From NCBI GenBank assembly GCA_019639195.1, contig JAHBSI010000005.1:217603-281602 (forward strand): DNA of 64,000 nt, in the 5' to 3' direction. This DNA comes from Acidobacteriota bacterium (GTDB lineage Bacteria > Acidobacteriota > Blastocatellia > Pyrinomonadales > Pyrinomonadaceae). Both the position numbers and the translations under genes were made by a program. Shown here piece by piece: positions 9,767 through 20,109 of this stretch (positions are counted from its first letter, which is position 1; each line of letters begins with the position of its first letter). Under the pieces are notes generated by a model. The model was given only the letters and a program-made list of their open reading frames with translations, was not told where the DNA came from and did no database searches.

Positions 9767-11712
9767 GTAAGATCCGTGTCCTTTCCGATAATCTCGCTAA
9801 CCAGATCGCGGCCGGTGAGGTCGTCGAACGCCCTGCTTCGGTCGTTAAGGAGTTGATCGAAAATTCGATCGATGCGGGGGCCGGCCGTATTGCCGTCGAG
9901 ATCGAACTCGGAGGCCGCAGGCTGATACGTATCTCTGATGACGGCGACGGGATGGTGCGTGACGACGCGATCCTTGCGTTTGAGCGTCATGCGACCTCGA
10001 AGATCAGATCGCTCGATGATCTTGCCGCGATCGGTACGCTCGGCTTTCGTGGTGAAGCCTTGGCGTCGATCGCGTCGGTCTCAAAGACCGAGCTTATCAC
10101 CAAAACTGAGGCGGATGTCGGAGCAACAAGGGTTGTCATCGAAGGCGGCAAGCTCATTGACGTCAAGGATGCGGCCCGCGACAAAGGAACTACGATCGCG
10201 ATTCGCGACCTCTTCCATAACACGCCTGCGCGCCGCAAATTCATGCGTTCGGAGGCGACGGAGAATTATCATCTCACGCAGATAGTGACCCATTACGCTC
10301 TGGCTCATCCGGAGATCGCGTTTCTTTTGACGAACAACGGACGCGAGGCCTTGAACGTGGCACCGGCGAAGGATCTTCGCGAGCGGGCATTTCAGATCTT
10401 CGGAGGCAGCCTGCTTGAAAGCCTTTTACCTGTCTCAGGAGGTCGTGAGTACGTTGCCACCGTGACCGGATACGTCTCCGCACCGCGTGAACGCCGAACT
10501 TCACGCGACCAACAGTACTTTTTTGTAAATAAACGCTTTGTGCGAGACAAGACGATCGCCGGCGGCATCCTCGAAGGCTATCGTTCGGTCTTGCCGCACG
10601 GAGTTTATCCCGTAGCGTTTCTGTTCATTGATCTGCCGCTTGATGAGGTGGATGTAAATGTCCATCCTTCGAAGACGGAGGTGCGATTTCGCCGAACTGA
10701 GGCCGTAAAGGACGCAGTTGCGGAGGCCGTGCGAGCGGCATTGGCGAGTGCCGGCGTTGTCGGGGAAGCCGTTGCTGCGGACGAACGGCCTGAAGCATAC
10801 GTCAGGCCGATGCCGGAACCAGAAAAGGATCTCCAGGCGCCGATCGAGTTTGTTCCTGAGACGATCCCGCTCGAACCGGATTTTGACCGCAGCCTTGCCG
10901 AAACGGCATTTGAACGCGAGATCCCTGCCCGAACGTCGGAGTTGCCGGCCGAGACACCTTCTAAACTTGATCTCGTGCAACAGGCATTTGAGGAGCAACT
11001 GCTTGCAAGGTCAGCGGTTGTCGGTGAGCAGCAGCCGGCAAGCCTTCCGGAAACGCCCAGGGAACTCCCCGATCTTCCGCCGCTGAATTCAGCGACTCAT
11101 CTTGCGAAACCCGCCGAGGTCGAGTCGCTCTCCTACGCGAAGATCCGGCCCCTCGGTCAGCTTCGCGAGAGCTTTATTATCGCGGTGGATGATGACGGCC
11201 TCTTGCTGATCGATCAGCATGTTGCTCACGAGCGGATACTTTTCGATAAGTTTCGACGTTCTGAGACCGAACGCAAACTGGAGTCGCAAAACCTTTTGCT
11301 CCCGGAGACGATCGACCTTACGCCTGCACAGTCAGAGGCATTTGGACTCGTAGAAGAGGATCTCGCACAGTTCGGTTTCGGGACGATGCGCCTTTCGGGT
11401 CGGACGGTGGCGATCAAGAGTGTTCCGACAGATCTGCCGCCGTCGGAAGCTCGCAACCTATTCGCTGAACTGCTCGACACCGTGGATGCTGACAAACGCC
11501 GAGGCCCGAAGACCCCGCTTCGCGATGACATTGCGGCTTCGCTCGCGTGTCGGGCTGCTGTAAAGATCAATATGAAGCTCACGCCCGAGAAGATGCGTTG
11601 GCTGATCGACAATCTTGTGCTCACGACCTCGCCGACGACCTGTCCGCACGGAAGGCCCGTCATCCTGAGGCTTGCAATGAAGGACATCGAGCGTGGTTTT
11701 CATCGGACATGA
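9763..11712 (+). CDS. mutL: DNA mismatch repair protein MutL
   Basis: An N-terminal GHKL ATPase carries ELIENSIDAGA, ISDDGDGM and LGFRGEALASI. A variable acidic/Pro-rich linker (residues ~345-460) is followed by the C-terminal dimerisation domain. That domain has endonuclease-type features: DQHVAHERILFD, ACRAAVKI and CPHGRPVI, in place of the methyl-directed, non-nicking E. coli type. The metal-binding motif deviates from DQHA(x)2E(x)4E at two positions (A to V, last E to D). The start ATG 9763 lies inside the bshC stop. No mutS is nearby. Confidence 0.93.
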   Translation: MSKIRVLSDNLANQIAAGEVVERPASVVKELIENSIDAGAGRIAVEIELGGRRLIRISDDGDGMVRDDAILAFERHATSKIRSLDDLAAIGTLGFRGEALASIASVSKTELITKTEADVGATRVVIEGGKLIDVKDAARDKGTTIAIRDLFHNTPARRKFMRSEATENYHLTQIVTHYALAHPEIAFLLTNNGREALNVAPAKDLRERAFQIFGGSLLESLLPVSGGREYVATVTGYVSAPRERRTSRDQQYFFVNKRFVRDKTIAGGILEGYRSVLPHGVYPVAFLFIDLPLDEVDVNVHPSKTEVRFRRTEAVKDAVAEAVRAALASAGVVGEAVAADERPEAYVRPMPEPEKDLQAPIEFVPETIPLEPDFDRSLAETAFEREIPARTSELPAETPSKLDLVQQAFEEQLLARSAVVGEQQPASLPETPRELPDLPPLNSATHLAKPAEVESLSYAKIRPLGQLRESFIIAVDDDGLLLIDQHVAHERILFDKFRRSETERKLESQNLLLPETIDLTPAQSEAFGLVEEDLAQFGFGTMRLSGRTVAIKSVPTDLPPSEARNLFAELLDTVDADKRRGPKTPLRDDIAASLACRAAVKINMKLTPEKMRWLIDNLVLTTSPTTCPHGRPVILRLAMKDIERGFHRT

Positions 11713-11743
11713 CGACGAGCCGCGGGATATACGAACTTTCTGC

Positions 11744-11772
11744 TTGACGAGCATCCGATAACCCTTTATTTT
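11744..11772 (+). promoter_or_regulatory. Candidate sigma70 promoter of the pheA leader
   Basis: TTGACG at 11744-11749, a 17-base spacer and TATTTT at 11767-11772. Transcription would start near 11779, upstream of the Phe-rich leader peptide. Confidence 0.6.
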
Positions 11773-11798
11773 CTAATATGGAGTTCAAAAGAACTGCT

Positions 11799-11891
11799 AT
11801 GACGACCAAGACTTTCGGCTTTAGCTTTTTTAACAGCTACTTTGCGATCTATTTTTCGCAGAGTACGGCCGGAAGCTGTGTCAGAATGTAA
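11799..11891 (+). CDS. pheL: Phe-rich leader peptide of the pheA attenuator
   Basis: A 30-codon reading frame contains six Phe and two Tyr codons packed into residues 6-19 (TFGFSFFNSYFAIYF). It ends with TAA at 11889, 29 bases before the 5' arm of a terminator hairpin and 69 bases before pheA. An in-frame ATG at 11778 exists, but it coincides with the predicted transcription start. This is the layout of enterobacterial pheL, where ribosome stalling on Phe codons controls read-through. The peptide has no expected function beyond being translated. The symbol is used by analogy; homology is not claimed. Confidence 0.75.
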   Translation: MTTKTFGFSFFNSYFAIYFSQSTAGSCVRM

Positions 11892-11949
11892 AAAGAAGAC
11901 ACATAAAGTTTCGAGAGATGGCCGTGAATGACAAAATTCACGGCCTTTT
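11864..11949 (+). promoter_or_regulatory. Attenuator: antiterminator segment and terminator hairpin
   Basis: The terminator is a perfect 10-bp stem, 11920-11929 with 11936-11945, loop GACAAA, followed by TTTT. The segment TACGGCC at 11864-11870, inside the last third of the leader peptide frame, can pair with GGCCGTG at 11920-11926 and so destroy the terminator. ACAGCT (11833-11838) can pair with AGCTGT (11874-11879), a possible competing hairpin. A ribosome stalled at the Phe codons (11814-11855) would leave the antiterminator segment free. The pairings are seen in the sequence; the mechanism is inferred. Confidence 0.7.
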
Positions 11950-11959
11950 AGTTTTGTTT

Positions 11960-12808
11960 ATGAACCTAGACGACTGGCGAAGACAAATTGACGATGTTGA
12001 TAGCGAGATAGTTGGACTGCTTGCCAAACGAGCGCAGATCGCTCGTGAGATCTCGCGTTTGAAACGGGTTTCGGGCACGCCGATCCGCGACCGAGAACGC
12101 GAAATGCGAATATTTGACCGCGTCAGGAACCTGAGCGTAGGGGTTGTTGATTCGCGAGTTGTCGATCAGATCTACGAGGCTATCCTCGCAGAGTCGCGTC
12201 GAGTGCAGGCGGTCGAGCGATCACGGGATCAGGCCGTTCCGGATGCTTGCACACTAACGAAGGCTGCGATCCAAGGGACACGCGGTTCATACAGTGAGAT
12301 GGCAGCCATTAAGGCTCTTGGCTCTGATATAGAGATCCTTGGCTGCGACACGTTTGACGAGGCATTTGCCATTTTGCGGAGCGGCCTGGCCGAGTATGCC
12401 GTGATACCCAAAAGGAACTCGACCGTAGGCGAGATCGTTTCCACAAAAGAGCATCTAAAGGCCGCAGATATTGAGGTCATCGATACTCTTGATGTCGAAG
12501 TCCGTCATGTTCTCGCCGGATCCGTCGAAGCTTCGTTCGAAGACATAACGCACGTGTATTCTCATCCGGAGGCGTTGCGTCAATGTTCCGAATTTCTGGA
12601 AGCAACTCCGCAGTTGACGCCTGTCGAAGCTGTCGATACGGCGGCAAGTCTTAGGGATATAGTTTGGGAGAATGATGTCAGGTCGGCGGCGATCTGCAGC
12701 GAGGCTGCGGCAGAACTTTACGGTGGTGTGATCCTTAAGCGAGATGTGGCTGACACAAAAGACAATATAACTACGTTCGTCGTTCTGCGCCGATCAACTA
12801 TTCAATAG
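11960..12808 (+). CDS. pheA: Bifunctional chorismate mutase / prephenate dehydratase (P-protein)
   Basis: Converts chorismate to prephenate and prephenate to phenylpyruvate in phenylalanine synthesis. The N-terminal ~90 residues are an AroQ chorismate mutase helix bundle (LDDWRRQIDDVDSEIVGLLA), and the remainder is the prephenate dehydratase domain (IQGTRGSYSEMAA, IPKRNSTVGEIV). A full C-terminal ACT regulatory domain seems absent: after KRDVADTKDNITTFVVLRR the protein stops where the dehydratase domain usually ends. So feedback inhibition by Phe through ACT may be missing, leaving attenuation as the main control. ATG 11960 was chosen because the earlier ATG 11918 would put the terminator inside the gene. 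The 3' end overlaps the convergent BCCP gene by 11 bases. Confidence 0.88.
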   Translation: MNLDDWRRQIDDVDSEIVGLLAKRAQIAREISRLKRVSGTPIRDREREMRIFDRVRNLSVGVVDSRVVDQIYEAILAESRRVQAVERSRDQAVPDACTLTKAAIQGTRGSYSEMAAIKALGSDIEILGCDTFDEAFAILRSGLAEYAVIPKRNSTVGEIVSTKEHLKAADIEVIDTLDVEVRHVLAGSVEASFEDITHVYSHPEALRQCSEFLEATPQLTPVEAVDTAASLRDIVWENDVRSAAICSEAAAELYGGVILKRDVADTKDNITTFVVLRRSTIQ

Positions 12809-13301
12809 ATAGAAGGATCTGACCCGCGTTCACTGTGTCGCCTTCAGCTACTCGAATAGCGGTGACGGTGCCATTTTTTGGGGCCTTGATTTCGTTTTGC
12901 ATCTTCATCGCTTCGACCACGATCACACCATCACCTTTCTCAACCGAATCACCGACCGCGGCGATAAGCCGCACTACTTTTCCGGGCATCGCTGTTTTTA
13001 CGTCGGCAGCACCAACGGATTCTGCGTTTGATCCTGCCGAACCCCGAAGGCGTTTCGGATCGGTCAATTCAACTTCGAACGAACGGCCGTCGATCCAGAC
13101 AACCGAGCGGCCTTCCTGATCGACGGCGACGCGAGCTTCAAATTTCCTGCGGTTCCCGAGCCTAAGACTAAATTGTCCTGTCTCCGGCTCCAGAACTTCG
13201 AGGTCGTATTGGCGTCCATCGACCTCGGCGAAGACGCGGTCGCCTTCACTCTTGAACGACACTGTAGAGATCTCATCTCCGATCTTTGCCTGAAGTTTCA
13301 T
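12798..13301 (-). CDS. Biotin carboxyl carrier protein of an acyl-CoA carboxylase
   Basis: The C-terminal ~70 residues form a biotinyl domain with the biotinylation site EAMKM (lysine accepts biotin), flanked by GDGVIVV and APKNGTVTAI. The N-terminal half, ~70 residues rich in short strands, resembles the extra domain found on carriers of propionyl-CoA or methylcrotonyl-CoA carboxylases more than AccB. No biotin carboxylase or carboxyltransferase gene is adjacent. Its ATG directly abuts the stop of the upstream CorC-like gene, so the two are probably co-transcribed. Confidence 0.85.
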   Translation of the reverse strand: MKLQAKIGDEISTVSFKSEGDRVFAEVDGRQYDLEVLEPETGQFSLRLGNRRKFEARVAVDQEGRSVVWIDGRSFEVELTDPKRLRGSAGSNAESVGAADVKTAMPGKVVRLIAAVGDSVEKGDGVIVVEAMKMQNEIKAPKNGTVTAIRVAEGDTVNAGQILLSIE

Positions 13302-14603
13302 TTAATTGTTTTCTTCCGCCCCTTGCTCCGTATCGGCGGGCCTGATCCGCAAAAGGTTGATGCGTTTCTCGTCCGCTCGCTTAACCTCGATCTCGAGGCC
13401 CCGGAGCGTTAGTTTTTCTCCGATCTTTGGCACATAGCCGAGGTCGTGCGTGACAAGCCCGGCGATCGTTGTGAAGTCTTCGTCTTCGAGCTCAAGATCA
13501 AACAGCCTCTCGATCTTGTCGATCTCCGTCGATCCAAGTATGTCGAAGTACCCGTCCTCACCTTCTATGATCTCTACGATCTCCTCGGGCTGGATGTCCT
13601 CGTCCTCGATCTCACCGACGATCTCTTCAATTATGTCTTCAACGCTGATCAGGCCGGCAACACCGCCGTACTCATCGATCACAACAGCGATCTGAGAATG
13701 GTTGAGCTGAAGTATCTTCAGCAGTTCGTCAGCCGGCTTTGTCTCCGGGACAAAGAGCGTCGGCCGGAGCACGTGCGAGACCGGCATTTGCTCCATTCCT
13801 TCCGCCCAGGCGTGCAGAAGGTCGCGGACGTAGATCATTCCCAGGATATTATCGATCGAGTCGCGGTACACGGGAAGTCGCGAGTATTTTTCCTCGATCA
13901 TCAGATCGCGAGCTTCACGAATTGTCGCATCATTACGGATCGCAACGATCTCGGTCCGCGGCGTCATAATATCAGAAGCGATCGTATCGCTGAACTCGAT
14001 CATCGTTTCGATAAGTTCACGATCTTTCTCTTCAATTATGCCTTCGGCTTCGCCGACCTCGATCAGAGCGTTCAGTTCATCCGCATTGTCGGAATCATCT
14101 CCCGGAGAGTCAGGTGTAACGGACATCTCGATCTTTGAATCATCCCTGGCTGTACGAAATGAGAATGGTGCGGTGAGCCAGTTTCCGATGACAAAGATCG
14201 GCCTTACCGCCGGAAGCAGGGCAAGGAGCTTCTTCTCAGTTTCGTGCCGTACGATCAGCCTTGGCAGGATCTGCCGGCCAAAAACCGCCGCCAACGCTCC
14301 AAAAATGAAAGCGACGAGGAATGTCGTCCGTTCCGGCAAAGCCTCGAGAAGAATAAGCGTTATCAGGACGATAAAGGCGATCAGAGTTATCTGAAGAGCA
14401 GAGGAAAGCGTGAATCTGAATCGCGGGCGATCGTCGAGGATGTCCCTTAACAGAGCCGCCGAGGACGGCTTGTCGGCCGCCTCGATATCCGAGACCAAAC
14501 GTCGAAGAGCGACGTCCGAAAGGTATGCGAACGCAAGGTCTATCGTCGCCAGAAAGACGAGCAGCAGGAGCAGAATGACGGCGACGACTATCTGAATTTC
14601 CAT
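13302..14603 (-). CDS. HlyC/CorC family CBS-domain membrane protein
   Basis: Four hydrophobic segments in the first ~160 residues (for example VVAVILLLLLVFLATIDLAF and ITLIAFIVLITLILLEALP) correspond to a DUF21/CNNM-type membrane domain. Two CBS domains follow (IMTPRTEIVAI...YSRLPVYRD and HVLRPTLFVPE...IAVVIDEYGGVAGLISVEDI), then a CorC/HlyC C-terminal domain (FTTIAGLVTHDLGYVPKIGE). Family members are linked to magnesium/cobalt efflux or resistance; the substrate is not visible here. Likely operonic with zwf upstream (one base between the genes) and BCCP downstream. Confidence 0.88.
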   Translation of the reverse strand: MEIQIVVAVILLLLLVFLATIDLAFAYLSDVALRRLVSDIEAADKPSSAALLRDILDDRPRFRFTLSSALQITLIAFIVLITLILLEALPERTTFLVAFIFGALAAVFGRQILPRLIVRHETEKKLLALLPAVRPIFVIGNWLTAPFSFRTARDDSKIEMSVTPDSPGDDSDNADELNALIEVGEAEGIIEEKDRELIETMIEFSDTIASDIMTPRTEIVAIRNDATIREARDLMIEEKYSRLPVYRDSIDNILGMIYVRDLLHAWAEGMEQMPVSHVLRPTLFVPETKPADELLKILQLNHSQIAVVIDEYGGVAGLISVEDIIEEIVGEIEDEDIQPEEIVEIIEGEDGYFDILGSTEIDKIERLFDLELEDEDFTTIAGLVTHDLGYVPKIGEKLTLRGLEIEVKRADEKRINLLRIRPADTEQGAEENN

Positions 14604-14604
14604 G

Positions 14605-16116
14605 CTACTCGATGATGTTCTTCCACTCTCGGCCGTCGTCTGTTAAAAGCTTATCGGCTTCCGGTGGTCCCCATGAGCCCGAGGCGTAATTTGGAAAACC
14701 ACGAGGCGGTATCGCCTGCCAGACGTCGAGGATCGGCGTAACGACGCTCCAGGCCGCTTCGACCATATCAGCACGCTGGAAGAGAGTTGCGTCCCCGATC
14801 ATGCAGTCATAAAGCAGGCGCTCGTAGCCTGTCGCGATCTGTTCTCCAAAATGCTCGACATAGTTGAAGTCCATATCGACGGCGCCGACGTTCACGACCG
14901 GCCCCGGCACCTTGGCGCCGAAATGCAGGGTCAGGCCTTCGTCCGGCTGGATGTGAATGACGAGGCGGTTTGTAGTGAGCTTCTCGACCGGTGTATCGCG
15001 AAAGAGCACGAACGGTGCGGCCTTGAACTGGATCACGATGCTTGAGTGCCGGGCCTTCATCCGCTTGCCGGTCCTCAAATAGAACGGCACACCTGCCCAT
15101 CGCCAGTTATCGATCGAGAGCTTCAACGCTGCGAAGGTCTCGGTGTTCGAACTTGGCGAGACGTTCGGTTCATCGCGATAGGCCGGAACGGCCTGATCTT
15201 TTATTGCACCGGCACCGTACTGCCCGCGCACCGCCCTGCGCAGCACATCCTCATCAGTGAATTGCTGGATCGCGTGAAGTATCTTTGCCTGTTCGTCGCG
15301 CACCGCATGTGCCTCAAACGAGACTGGCGGCTCCATCGCCGTAAGCGTCGTGAGCTGGAAAAGATGATTCGGGATCATGTCCCGAAGTGCGCCGGCCGAA
15401 TCATAATAGCCGCCACGCTGTTCAACGCCGAGCGTCTCCGCCACCGTGATCTGCACGTGGTCGATAAAGTTGCGGTTCCAGATCGGCTCGAAAATAGAGT
15501 TTCCAAAGCGAAAGACCAAAATATTTTGGACCGTTTCCTTTCCAAGGTAATGGTCGATGCGATAGATCTGGTCTTCCTTGATGAGTTTTGTCAGCGACGC
15601 ATTGAGCTTCTTTGCGGAATCGAGGTCACGGCCGAAAGGCTTTTCGTAAATGAATCGCCGCCAATTGCCATTCTCTTCCTTGCCCAGGCCATTCTTTACT
15701 ATCTTCTGCGTCACATTGGCAAAGAGCTGAGGCGGCGTCGCGAGATAGAAGAAATAGTCCTCCGGGATCTGGTGCGTCGTTGTGACGTCGCCGAGCAGGG
15801 CCTTCAGGTCGCCAAAAAGCTGTTTGTCATCGTCGAAATCTCCGCCGGTATAGTATGAACGCTCCACGAACCATGAAAGCAGCTTTTCATCGGGAGGCTG
15901 CGGCAGAAATTGCTTCAGATCGTCAGCCAGCATCTTGCGAAAGTCGTCCGACGTCATTTCCTGACGGCCAACACCGACTATCGCGAACTTGTGCGGCAGG
16001 AAATCACCCTTGGCAAGGTTATAAAGAGCAGGAAGAAGTTTTCGCTTTGTGAGATCACCCGTTGCGCCGAAGATGATCATCACGCATGCATCGGCAACTT
16101 TGGTCGTTTTTGGCAT
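14605..16116 (-). CDS. zwf: Glucose-6-phosphate 1-dehydrogenase
   Basis: First step of the oxidative pentose phosphate pathway, NADP-linked. The Rossmann start [19 protein letters not shown] and the active-site motif [13 protein letters not shown] are both present, and length (about 503 aa) matches the family. ATG 16116 gives MPKTTK; a GTG at 16143 would extend it by nine residues without a visible Shine-Dalgarno. A 60-base stretch of antisense frame on the plus strand is a shadow of this gene. The neighbouring genes do not include 6-phosphogluconolactonase or gnd. Confidence 0.95.
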   Translation of the reverse strand: MPKTTKVADACVMIIFGATGDLTKRKLLPALYNLAKGDFLPHKFAIVGVGRQEMTSDDFRKMLADDLKQFLPQPPDEKLLSWFVERSYYTGGDFDDDKQLFGDLKALLGDVTTTHQIPEDYFFYLATPPQLFANVTQKIVKNGLGKEENGNWRRFIYEKPFGRDLDSAKKLNASLTKLIKEDQIYRIDHYLGKETVQNILVFRFGNSIFEPIWNRNFIDHVQITVAETLGVEQRGGYYDSAGALRDMIPNHLFQLTTLTAMEPPVSFEAHAVRDEQAKILHAIQQFTDEDVLRRAVRGQYGAGAIKDQAVPAYRDEPNVSPSSNTETFAALKLSIDNWRWAGVPFYLRTGKRMKARHSSIVIQFKAAPFVLFRDTPVEKLTTNRLVIHIQPDEGLTLHFGAKVPGPVVNVGAVDMDFNYVEHFGEQIATGYERLLYDCMIGDATLFQRADMVEAAWSVVTPILDVWQAIPPRGFPNYASGSWGPPEADKLLTDDGREWKNIIE

Positions 16117-16215
16117 AGGACGTTGAGATATACAGATTAACACATCCGCCGAACTATTAGCGGACCTAGAAGCCTTCGGCGTTCGATCCGGAGAGAGCGT
16201 AGCCGATCCGGAAGT

Positions 16216-16635
16216 CTAGATGCCAAGCTTCTCGCGGAGTTCGAGTTCGCGGGCGTTCATTTCGCCATTGTCGGCCTCGTGGTCGTAGCCGCAAAGGTGA
16301 AGGACGCCGTGGAGGATCAACTGTTTGATCTCGCCTTCGAGCGAAAGATCGTTCTCGGCAGCTTGTTTTGCGGCTTGTCCGGCAGAGATAACGATGTCGC
16401 CGAGATGTTTCGTTGCCGGTTCAAAAGGCTGCGGTTCGTGCGGAAACGAGAGTACGTCGGTCGTCGAGTCCTTGCAGCGAAAGATCTTGTTCAGTTCCTT
16501 CATTCGCTCGTCCGAAACAAACGCGACATCAAACTCACCACGATTCGTTTCTTCGATCGCCGCAATGACCTCATCGACAAAACGCTCGAAGCTCGTAAGG
16601 TCGAGGTGAATATTGCTTTCCAGATCGATGATCAT
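16216..16635 (-). CDS. ybeY: Endoribonuclease/rRNA maturation factor YbeY
   Basis: YbeY is a zinc-dependent ribonuclease needed for 16S rRNA 3' maturation and ribosome quality control. The metal motif H-x3-H-x5-H is present as HGVLHLCGYDH, and the N-terminal region has the family FVSDERMKELNKIFR segment. It is 139 residues long, as expected. It lies downstream of phoH with a toxin-antitoxin pair inserted between them; in many bacteria phoH (ybeZ) and ybeY are directly adjacent. Confidence 0.93.
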   Translation of the reverse strand: MIIDLESNIHLDLTSFERFVDEVIAAIEETNRGEFDVAFVSDERMKELNKIFRCKDSTTDVLSFPHEPQPFEPATKHLGDIVISAGQAAKQAAENDLSLEGEIKQLILHGVLHLCGYDHEADNGEMNARELELREKLGI

Positions 16636-16655
16636 GTCGATGATGCCGTTCGCGC

Positions 16656-17078
16656 TTAGCTCTTGATCACTTTGAGGGTCGGGAAGGCCGCAGCGAAGAT
16701 CCGGTCATCCATCGTCAGTAATGAATGGCCGTTTTCGGCGGCATGTGCACCGATGAGAAAATCGGCAAGAATACGTCTGGGAGAACCCGCCCCTTGTTTG
16801 TTTCGGCGAACGGTGTACGCCTGAAATGCAGTGCCCGCAGCAAGCCAGATCTTCTCGGAAACCGTCCAGTCGATAAGAATTCCTGTATCGTCGCAGAATT
16901 CACGAATAAAGGACGAAGACCTTTTCGGATACGCCAAAAGTTCGGCGAACACCGCTCCGCACAGAACGATCGAGCCTTGCGACGCGGCCGCACTCAACGC
17001 TCGATGAGCTTTCTCGGCGGTGTCTTCTTCGCCTTTCCAAAGAGCTACGAGGATATTTGTATCAACCGAACACGCCAT
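16656..17078 (-). CDS. vapC: VapC-type PIN-domain ribonuclease toxin
   Basis: PIN-domain fold with an early acidic residue in SVDTNILVALW, a mid-protein Glu in AVFAELLAYP, and a late acidic pair in ADFLIGAHAAENGHSLLTMDD, matching the four-acid VapC active site. VapC toxins usually cut tRNA or the sarcin-ricin loop. The partner antitoxin gene lies six bases upstream (17085-17330). The pair sits between phoH and ybeY. Confidence 0.85.
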   Translation of the reverse strand: MACSVDTNILVALWKGEEDTAEKAHRALSAAASQGSIVLCGAVFAELLAYPKRSSSFIREFCDDTGILIDWTVSEKIWLAAGTAFQAYTVRRNKQGAGSPRRILADFLIGAHAAENGHSLLTMDDRIFAAAFPTLKVIKS

Positions 17079-17084
17079 TAAGCC

Positions 17085-17330
17085 TTAGCCCTGCTCATCG
17101 CGCATTTTGCGCAATTCTGCGATGATCTCGTGCCTGCTTGCTCCTCTACCACGCTTTTCAATCCCAAGATATTTCGCGAACGGGTCTTTACGACGAGCTG
17201 GCCGTACGGTAACGGCGTCTCCGAGGTCATCAAAGATCAAGCTGTCACCCGGCTTTACGCCGAGCTGCCTTCTGACCTTTAGCGGCACGGTTATCTGTCC
17301 TTTGCTTGTGATCTTCGCCTGAACTGCCAT
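17085..17330 (-). CDS. vapB: AbrB/MazE-type antitoxin (VapB)
   Basis: An 81-residue protein with a SpoVT/AbrB swapped-hairpin DNA-binding domain at the N-terminus (AKITSKGQITVPLKVRRQLG, then GDSLIFDDLGDAVTVRPAR) and a short charged C-terminal tail that would bind VapC. Antitoxins of this type repress their own operon. Located immediately upstream of vapC on the same strand. Confidence 0.87.
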   Translation of the reverse strand: MAVQAKITSKGQITVPLKVRRQLGVKPGDSLIFDDLGDAVTVRPARRKDPFAKYLGIEKRGRGASRHEIIAELRKMRDEQG

Positions 17331-17390
17331 TACGTCCCTCCAATTCCTTACTATACCAGAATTGTCCTTACCTTGGAACGGTCAAGTAGC

Positions 17391-18359
17391 TTATGCGGGT
17401 TGATCGAAATCGGCAGAATGGTCTTCGTAAGCTTTGACGATCATTTGGACGAGCTTGTGGCGGACGACGTCCTTCTCTGAGAAATATACGAACTCGATCA
17501 TATCGATATCATTCAGAACCCGCTGGGCTTCTTTTAGGCCGCTCTTTTGTCCTCGCGGCAGGTCGATCTGAGTGATGTCGCCGGTTACGACGGCCTTTGA
17601 GCCAAAGCCGATACGCGTAAGGAACATCTTCATCTGTTCGCTCGTCGTGTTTTGAGCTTCGTCAAGAATGATGAACGCGTCGGAGAGTGTACGACCGCGC
17701 ATGAAAGCAAGCGGAGCGATCTCAATGATGCGTTTTTCGAGCATTTTTGTGACCTTCTCGGCATCGACAAGATCAAATAGGGCATCGTAGAGCGGCCGAA
17801 GGTATGGATCGACCTTGTCTTGAAGGTCTCCGGGCAGAAAACCTAGTCGCTCTCCTGCTTCGACGGCGGGTCGCGTAAGAATAATGCGGCTTACTTGCTT
17901 CTTGAAAAGAGCATCGACCGCCATTGCGACCGCCAAAAAGCTCTTGCCCGTACCGGCCACACCGATCCCAAAAACCAGGTCGTTCCTAGCGATGGCATCG
18001 AGATATTTGCGTTGGTTTGCCGTTTTAGGAGCGACAGTTTTCTTTCCCGAAGGGTTGAATCTCGCCTTCTGAAAATGATCCTTGAGGCTGTAGGCCCGAT
18101 CTTCCGCTATCTGCTTGAACGCGTCCTTTAACTCTTTGTCTGTAAAAGAGTTGCCGTCGCGAAACACCTCGCCGAAGTCGCTCAGTATCTGTTCGACGGT
18201 CGCAATATCATTCGGCTCGCCGTCGATCAAAAGTTCGTTGCCGCGAACACCAATGCGGACGTCGAGCAGCGATTCGAGAAACTTAATGTTCTGGTCCTGG
18301 ACGCCAAAAAGGGTATTAAGGCCTTGAGCGGGAAGTTCGAGTTTGTGTGATTCGGTCAA
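17391..18359 (-). CDS. phoH: PhoH-like ATPase (YbeZ)
   Basis: A P-loop NTPase of the PhoH family: Walker [14 protein letters not shown], Walker [13 protein letters not shown], and motif [13 protein letters not shown]. The N-terminal ~100 residues contain a KH-like domain ([15 protein letters not shown]). YbeZ works with YbeY in ribosome/rRNA metabolism. The gene diverges from atpD. A short hydrophilic C-terminal tail ends the protein. Confidence 0.92.
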   Translation of the reverse strand: MTESHKLELPAQGLNTLFGVQDQNIKFLESLLDVRIGVRGNELLIDGEPNDIATVEQILSDFGEVFRDGNSFTDKELKDAFKQIAEDRAYSLKDHFQKARFNPSGKKTVAPKTANQRKYLDAIARNDLVFGIGVAGTGKSFLAVAMAVDALFKKQVSRIILTRPAVEAGERLGFLPGDLQDKVDPYLRPLYDALFDLVDAEKVTKMLEKRIIEIAPLAFMRGRTLSDAFIILDEAQNTTSEQMKMFLTRIGFGSKAVVTGDITQIDLPRGQKSGLKEAQRVLNDIDMIEFVYFSEKDVVRHKLVQMIVKAYEDHSADFDQPA

Positions 18360-18501
18360 ATTTGTCTTACTTGCGGCCGAAATAACGGCAGATCTGTTTG
18401 AATTCAGGCTACTAGAATCTCTATTTTACGTCAATCGGTTTGCGCGCCGAAACTCACGAACGGCTCCGGTCGGGAGAGTCCGAAATTGTGGCAGCAGAGC
18501 T

Positions 18502-18530
18502 TTGCGACGGAATGACCGCTGTGCTAATCT
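18502..18530 (+). promoter_or_regulatory. Candidate promoter of atpD-atpC
   Basis: TTGCGA at 18502-18507, a 17-base spacer and TAATCT at 18525-18530, with an extended -10 TG-N immediately upstream. The match is moderate. Confidence 0.4.
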
Positions 18531-18543
18531 AACTCCTTTGTAA

Positions 18544-20097
<1,554 letters not shown>

Positions 20098-20109
20098 ATC
20101 CTTGAACAA

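Noticed and set aside
11918..11959. An earlier ATG for pheA at 11918
   Set aside because: It would place the attenuator hairpin inside the gene and add residues before the conserved chorismate mutase start.
13446..14138. A 230-codon plus-strand frame opposite the CorC-like gene
   Set aside because: Shadow frame of the CBS domains; codon use and composition do not support a gene.
15046..15858. A 270-codon plus-strand frame opposite zwf
   Set aside because: Antisense to a well-supported zwf gene, with no motif.
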